Positions 20,789 through 23,922 of a DNA stretch of 23,922 bases are shown piece by piece (position 1 is the first letter of the stretch; every line of letters starts with the position of its first letter). The notes below the pieces were generated by a model. It was not told the DNA's origin, searched no databases, and saw only the letters and a program-made list of their open reading frames with translations. The position numbers were made by a program, and so were the translations under genes. The DNA is from Clostridia bacterium. Lineage in GTDB: Bacteria; Bacillota_A; Clostridia; Christensenellales; Borkfalkiaceae. Location: the NCBI GenBank assembly GCA_017504735.1, contig JAFVQP010000072.1, forward strand, positions 1-23,922. Direction: 5' to 3'.

Positions 20789-22789
20789 ATGAAAACAATG
20801 AAAAAACGGCGCGTATTGCACGCATTTCTTTGCCTGCTTTTATTGTTTGCGATGTTATTCCCTTGTGTGCTAAAAATGGAAAATAAAAGGGGCATGTCTG
20901 CGTTGACAGCATCTGCGGATACGGCTGGCAACCCTGAAATCGACGTGGAACAATATGACGTGTATATGCGCGTACATACAGATCGAAAAATAGCGGTGTG
21001 CGAGCGGATAAGAGTGCGCTTTTTGGACGACGACCTGACGATGTTTTATCGTTCCTTGCCTACGGACGGCGCACGTTATGAAAATATCGAGGCGCGGTGC
21101 GAAGGGAATGAGGAGTTTTACTTCTATATAGCAGACAACGAAGAGGGCGGACCTTTTATTGACGTAAACTGTGTCGGCAATGCGGACCTGGGTAGGGTAT
21201 GGACGTATGAAATTACCTACACGATGGAACAAGGCACGAACAAAGTGAAAAACGGAATGGGCATTGACGTGGTCGGGTTTGGCTGGATGGTGCCCTTAAA
21301 CAACGTATCGGTGACGGTCGATTTCCCGACAAAACCTCTTTCCGCACAGGTTTATACCGACGTATTTGGCTCGGTAAGTCAAAATACGGTAAAGGAAACG
21401 TGGCTGAGCGATACTAGTTTACTGTTGCAGGCGGACCGTTTGGGGCTTGTGTATTCGGATAAATACGATGAAAAAGTTGCAGGCGGCATCACTTTGCAAT
21501 TTACCTTGCCCAAAGGTACCCTTGACGATTACCACGCATCGCGTGCATTTACACCCGATATGTGGAAAATTTTACTTGGCGTAGGGGTTGCCATTGCGGT
21601 GGCAGTTTTGGTGGCGGTTCTTCTTGGTCACCGCCGAGAGCTGGTTACCGTGGTTAATTTATCACCCCCCAAGGGGATGGACCCGATGAAAATGGGGAAA
21701 TGGATTGATGGCACGATGAATCAAGAGGACATCACCTCGATGATTTATTATTTCGCAAACAAAGGGTATTTGACCATCGACTTTACGGACGAAAATGATC
21801 CGATGTTGATTACCAAATACGACACTTTGCCTAAAACAGCTCCGATATACGCAAAAACTTTATTTGATGGTTTGTTCAATAGTGCAAATGCTTGGCAGGA
21901 TGAAAAAGCGGCGATTGAGGGCGTTCCTTACCGCTGTATCAAGGTGTCAGAATTGACGGGGAAATTTTTCGAAGCGTCACAAACGGCGGTGAAACAAGTG
22001 CCCGACGTGCCACCCATGTACGAGAAGAAATCGATTGTAGCCTATTTAAGCGGGCCTATTTTAGGCTTATTGTTGGCTGTATTCATTCCCCTTATCGTAT
22101 CCTTGCGTATTGGCGGCGGATACTACTACATGCTTGGTGTAGTTTTCTTGTTCCCGTTGGCGGTGATTGCATTGTTGGGATATCTTATTGAAAATTACCG
22201 TTACAAATGGAAAAAGAATAAACGCCTTTTGATATATGGTATAGAGTTGGCGGTTGCCGTTTTGTTTAGCATATTGTTCATTTTTGCAATGGCGGAACAC
22301 GTGTTGACGGGTTACGAAAAGTTATTGCTTACCATCGGTGTATTTACAACGGCGTTTATTACGTCGGGGAAACTTTGTCGCAGTGAAGCGTATTTAAAGG
22401 AATTAGAGGATATCCTTGGGTTTAAAGAGTTTATCGTTGTGACGGAAGAGGATAAAATTAAGGTAATGTTGGAAGAAAAGCCCGAATTGTATTACGACGT
22501 TTTACCTTATGCACAAGTGCTGGGTGTCACGGACGAATGGGAAGGCAAGTTCAAAAACTTGCTGATTCAACCCCCTTCCTGGTACTATTCTACGGGCGAT
22601 TTGACCTATTTTGATTGCTATTTAATCAATCGTTGTTTAACTCGTTCAATGATGATTTCTATGGCACGTCTAGCTACGGAAGCGGCTAGCAAGGGTGCAG
22701 GTAGCTTTGTCGGACGCAGTGGTGGCGGTGGAAGTTTTGGCGGCTTTGGCGGCGGCGGCTTCGGCGGCGGTGGCGGCGGCGCAAGATAA
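20789..22789 (+). CDS. DUF2207 family membrane protein
   Basis: 666 aa. Signal/anchor helix (RVLHAFLCLLLLFAMLFPCVL, ~8-28), then an extracytoplasmic DUF2207 beta-domain (~48-255). A membrane helix follows (KILLGVGVAIAVAVLVAVLLG, ~261-281), then a cytoplasmic part with TSMIYYFANKGYLTIDF. Four further helices lie between ~425 and 530, then a soluble region. The chain ends in a Gly-rich tail (GGFGGGGFGGGGGGAR), typical of the family. Start ATG 20789 follows AAGAGG; a second ATG nine bases on is possible. It forms an operon with lemA and ends at a strong bidirectional terminator. Function unknown; envelope-associated by family and topology. Confidence 0.92.
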   Translation: MKTMKKRRVLHAFLCLLLLFAMLFPCVLKMENKRGMSALTASADTAGNPEIDVEQYDVYMRVHTDRKIAVCERIRVRFLDDDLTMFYRSLPTDGARYENIEARCEGNEEFYFYIADNEEGGPFIDVNCVGNADLGRVWTYEITYTMEQGTNKVKNGMGIDVVGFGWMVPLNNVSVTVDFPTKPLSAQVYTDVFGSVSQNTVKETWLSDTSLLLQADRLGLVYSDKYDEKVAGGITLQFTLPKGTLDDYHASRAFTPDMWKILLGVGVAIAVAVLVAVLLGHRRELVTVVNLSPPKGMDPMKMGKWIDGTMNQEDITSMIYYFANKGYLTIDFTDENDPMLITKYDTLPKTAPIYAKTLFDGLFNSANAWQDEKAAIEGVPYRCIKVSELTGKFFEASQTAVKQVPDVPPMYEKKSIVAYLSGPILGLLLAVFIPLIVSLRIGGGYYYMLGVVFLFPLAVIALLGYLIENYRYKWKKNKRLLIYGIELAVAVLFSILFIFAMAEHVLTGYEKLLLTIGVFTTAFITSGKLCRSEAYLKELEDILGFKEFIVVTEEDKIKVMLEEKPELYYDVLPYAQVLGVTDEWEGKFKNLLIQPPSWYYSTGDLTYFDCYLINRCLTRSMMISMARLATEAASKGAGSFVGRSGGGGSFGGFGGGGFGGGGGGAR

Positions 22790-22811
22790 GTAAAAACGAT
22801 ATAAGTATAAT

Positions 22812-22852
22812 AAAAATACCTCGCAAGCAAACTTGCTTGCGAGGTATTTTTT
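22812..22852. terminator. Long bidirectional terminator between convergent genes
   Basis: AAAAATACCTCGCAAGC (22812-22828) pairs with GCTTGCGAGGTATTTTT (22835-22851), a perfect 17-bp stem with a 6-nt loop. The A-run and T-run make it work on both strands. Confidence 0.94.
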
Positions 22853-22860
22853 ACAAGAAA

Positions 22861-23922
22861 TTATTTTTTAATATTCGGGTTTGCGAGCACGGGGGAATTC
22901 GTTGCAAAGCGTCTTACCGATTCCACAGCGTTTTGGCAAAGGCGCTTATTTTTATAATGTTCGCCCAAGCAAAGGAGCTGACCATTGCTGTTGAGCAATT
23001 TATAGATATAATCACCGCGCTTGGTTAATACGATGCGGAAATTGCCTTTTTCAATGTTTGCCTTATGCGTTTGAATACCGTTGACTGCGCCAACGTAGGT
23101 TGTATATTCTTCGCTGGCAAGCAAGCGTTCGCCGTTATTTGCAAACAATTCGAAGGTGTAAACCTTTTCACCTTCAGGGGAGTCGGTACAATCGATTACC
23201 CACTTGCCCTTGCAGCCTTCTTTCAAAGGTGCGATAGGGGTATCGTCTTCAACGGGTACTTTCACCACTTGATATTGTACGTTTTCGTCCAAAATTGCCG
23301 TTTCCGCAAAGCGTTTTGCCGAAGCAATTGCCGCTTCGCAACGTGCTTTCGTTGCATAACCTTCACCCAAGCAAAGAAGCATATTTTTACCGCTGAGCAA
23401 CTTGAAGATGTATTCGCCGCGCTTTGACATGGTGATGCGGAAATTGCCCTTCAAAATGTTGTTCTTGTGCGTTTGGATACCGCGTACTGCGCCATTGTAA
23501 GAGGTGTATTCTTCACTGGTCAACAATTTTTCGCCGTTGGATGCGTGCAGTTCGAAGAAATACATTTCTTCTTCCGATTTGTCTTCGGTTACAAGACGGC
23601 AAATTACCCATTTACCTTTATATCTTGCTTCCTGATCGGCTGCATCCTCTTCGTAGAAGTCGATGTCGGTGTTGACATCCTTCAATTCATCATGTAAAGT
23701 CGTCGCCGCAGGCGTTACAACGGTTTCAGCTACTGCAATTTCTTCTTCGATAGGAGCTTCTTCAACTACTTCCTCAGCAGGTTCTTCGATGGGAGCTTCT
23801 TCAACTACTTCTTCAGCAGGTTCTTCGATAGGCGCTTCTTCAACTACTTCTTCAGCAGGTTCTTCGATAGGCGCTTCTTCAACTACTTCCTCAGCAGGTT
23901 CTTCGATAGGAGCTTCTTCAGC
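22861..23922 (-). CDS. DUF1508 (YegP-like) two-domain protein with acidic repeat linker (5' partial)
   Basis: Read on the - strand; the frame is open to the right edge, so the start is outside the window. The N-terminal visible part is an acidic tandem repeat, EEPAEEVVEEAPI, encoded by the 39-bp repeat at 23750-23922. A spacer (IAVAETVVTPAATTLHDE) follows, then two DUF1508 domains. The first spans GKWVICRLV...FELHASNGEKLLTSEEYTS...GIQTHKNNILKGNFRI, and the second is a similar copy, GKWVIDCTD...FELFANNGERLLASEEYTT...GIQTHKANIEKGNFRI. Each is followed by a related GEYIFKLL / GDYIYKLL plus LLCLGE segment. A TTG inside (complement of 23683-23685) is not a real start because the frame and the repeats continue through it. 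Tandem DUF1508 is known from YegP-type proteins of unknown function. The acidic linker suggests an N-terminal anchor or domain beyond the window. Confidence 0.87.
   Translation of the reverse strand, partial: AEEAPIEEPAEEVVEEAPIEEPAEEVVEEAPIEEPAEEVVEEAPIEEPAEEVVEEAPIEEEIAVAETVVTPAATTLHDELKDVNTDIDFYEEDAADQEARYKGKWVICRLVTEDKSEEEMYFFELHASNGEKLLTSEEYTSYNGAVRGIQTHKNNILKGNFRITMSKRGEYIFKLLSGKNMLLCLGEGYATKARCEAAIASAKRFAETAILDENVQYQVVKVPVEDDTPIAPLKEGCKGKWVIDCTDSPEGEKVYTFELFANNGERLLASEEYTTYVGAVNGIQTHKANIEKGNFRIVLTKRGDYIYKLLNSNGQLLCLGEHYKNKRLCQNAVESVRRFATNSPVLANPNIKK
23750..23922 (-). repeat. 39-bp tandem repeat coding for a 13-residue acidic unit
   Basis: Units at 23750-23788, 23789-23827, 23828-23866, 23867-23905 and a partial one at 23906-23922 cut by the window edge. 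The units differ at only a few positions, all apparently synonymous (for example ata/atg, gga/ggc, cct/ctt), and keep the frame of EEPAEEVVEEAPI. Confidence 0.95.

Noticed and set aside
22798..22815. Promoter-like TATAAT after the DUF2207 gene
   Set aside because: It leads straight into the bidirectional terminator and no + strand gene follows, so it is probably AT-rich coincidence.

Overview
The window reads as a chromosomal segment of a low-to-mid GC Gram-positive anaerobe, most likely an uncultured member of the Clostridia. Four things point this way. There are AT-rich TTGACA/TATAAT promoters and strong AGGAGG-type ribosome sites. There is a two-gene minimal SUF (SufC plus one SufB/D-like protein). 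There is a LemA/DUF2207 pair and a DUF378 protein. There is a fused ABC/FtsX exporter under a MarR regulator. I could not run a database search, so the lineage is an inference. No tRNA, rRNA, insertion sequence or CRISPR array is visible.

Layout. 1-3475: the end of an oligopeptide ABC importer operon (oppC-oppD-oppF). The OppC-type permease carries an RCC1 beta-propeller in front of its permease core. 3585-8925: promoter, then a CorC/HlyC CBS-domain membrane protein, galE, a YgjP/DUF45 metallopeptidase and a transglutaminase-like lipoprotein, all on + and closely spaced. 8995-10657: minimal SUF Fe-S assembly genes. 10638-10872: a striking nested repeat array in which five 5-9 bp segments on the left are complementary to five on the right, and almost every spacer is itself a small hairpin. 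10925-12301: an M18 aminopeptidase whose reading frame is broken by an in-frame TAA at codon 22. 12417-12645: a strong promoter, a highly structured RNA of about 190 nt and a terminator, just upstream of a NatAB-like ABC-2 exporter (12686-14836). 14904-16178 (- strand): a second M18 aminopeptidase. 16430-19670: a MarR regulator and an 888-residue ATPase/permease fusion. 19794-20024: DUF378. 20171-22789: LemA and DUF2207. 22861-23922 (- strand, cut by the right edge): a two-domain DUF1508 protein with a 39-bp tandem repeat encoding an acidic linker.

How the parts fit. Peptide import (Opp) and two M18 aminopeptidases would suit a peptide-using anaerobe. Three further ABC systems and the CorC, LemA, DUF2207 and lipoprotein genes belong to the envelope. 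The SUF pair is housekeeping. The most unusual elements are the nested hairpin array after sufB, the RCC1-OppC fusion, the structured RNA before the NatAB genes and the interrupted aminopeptidase.
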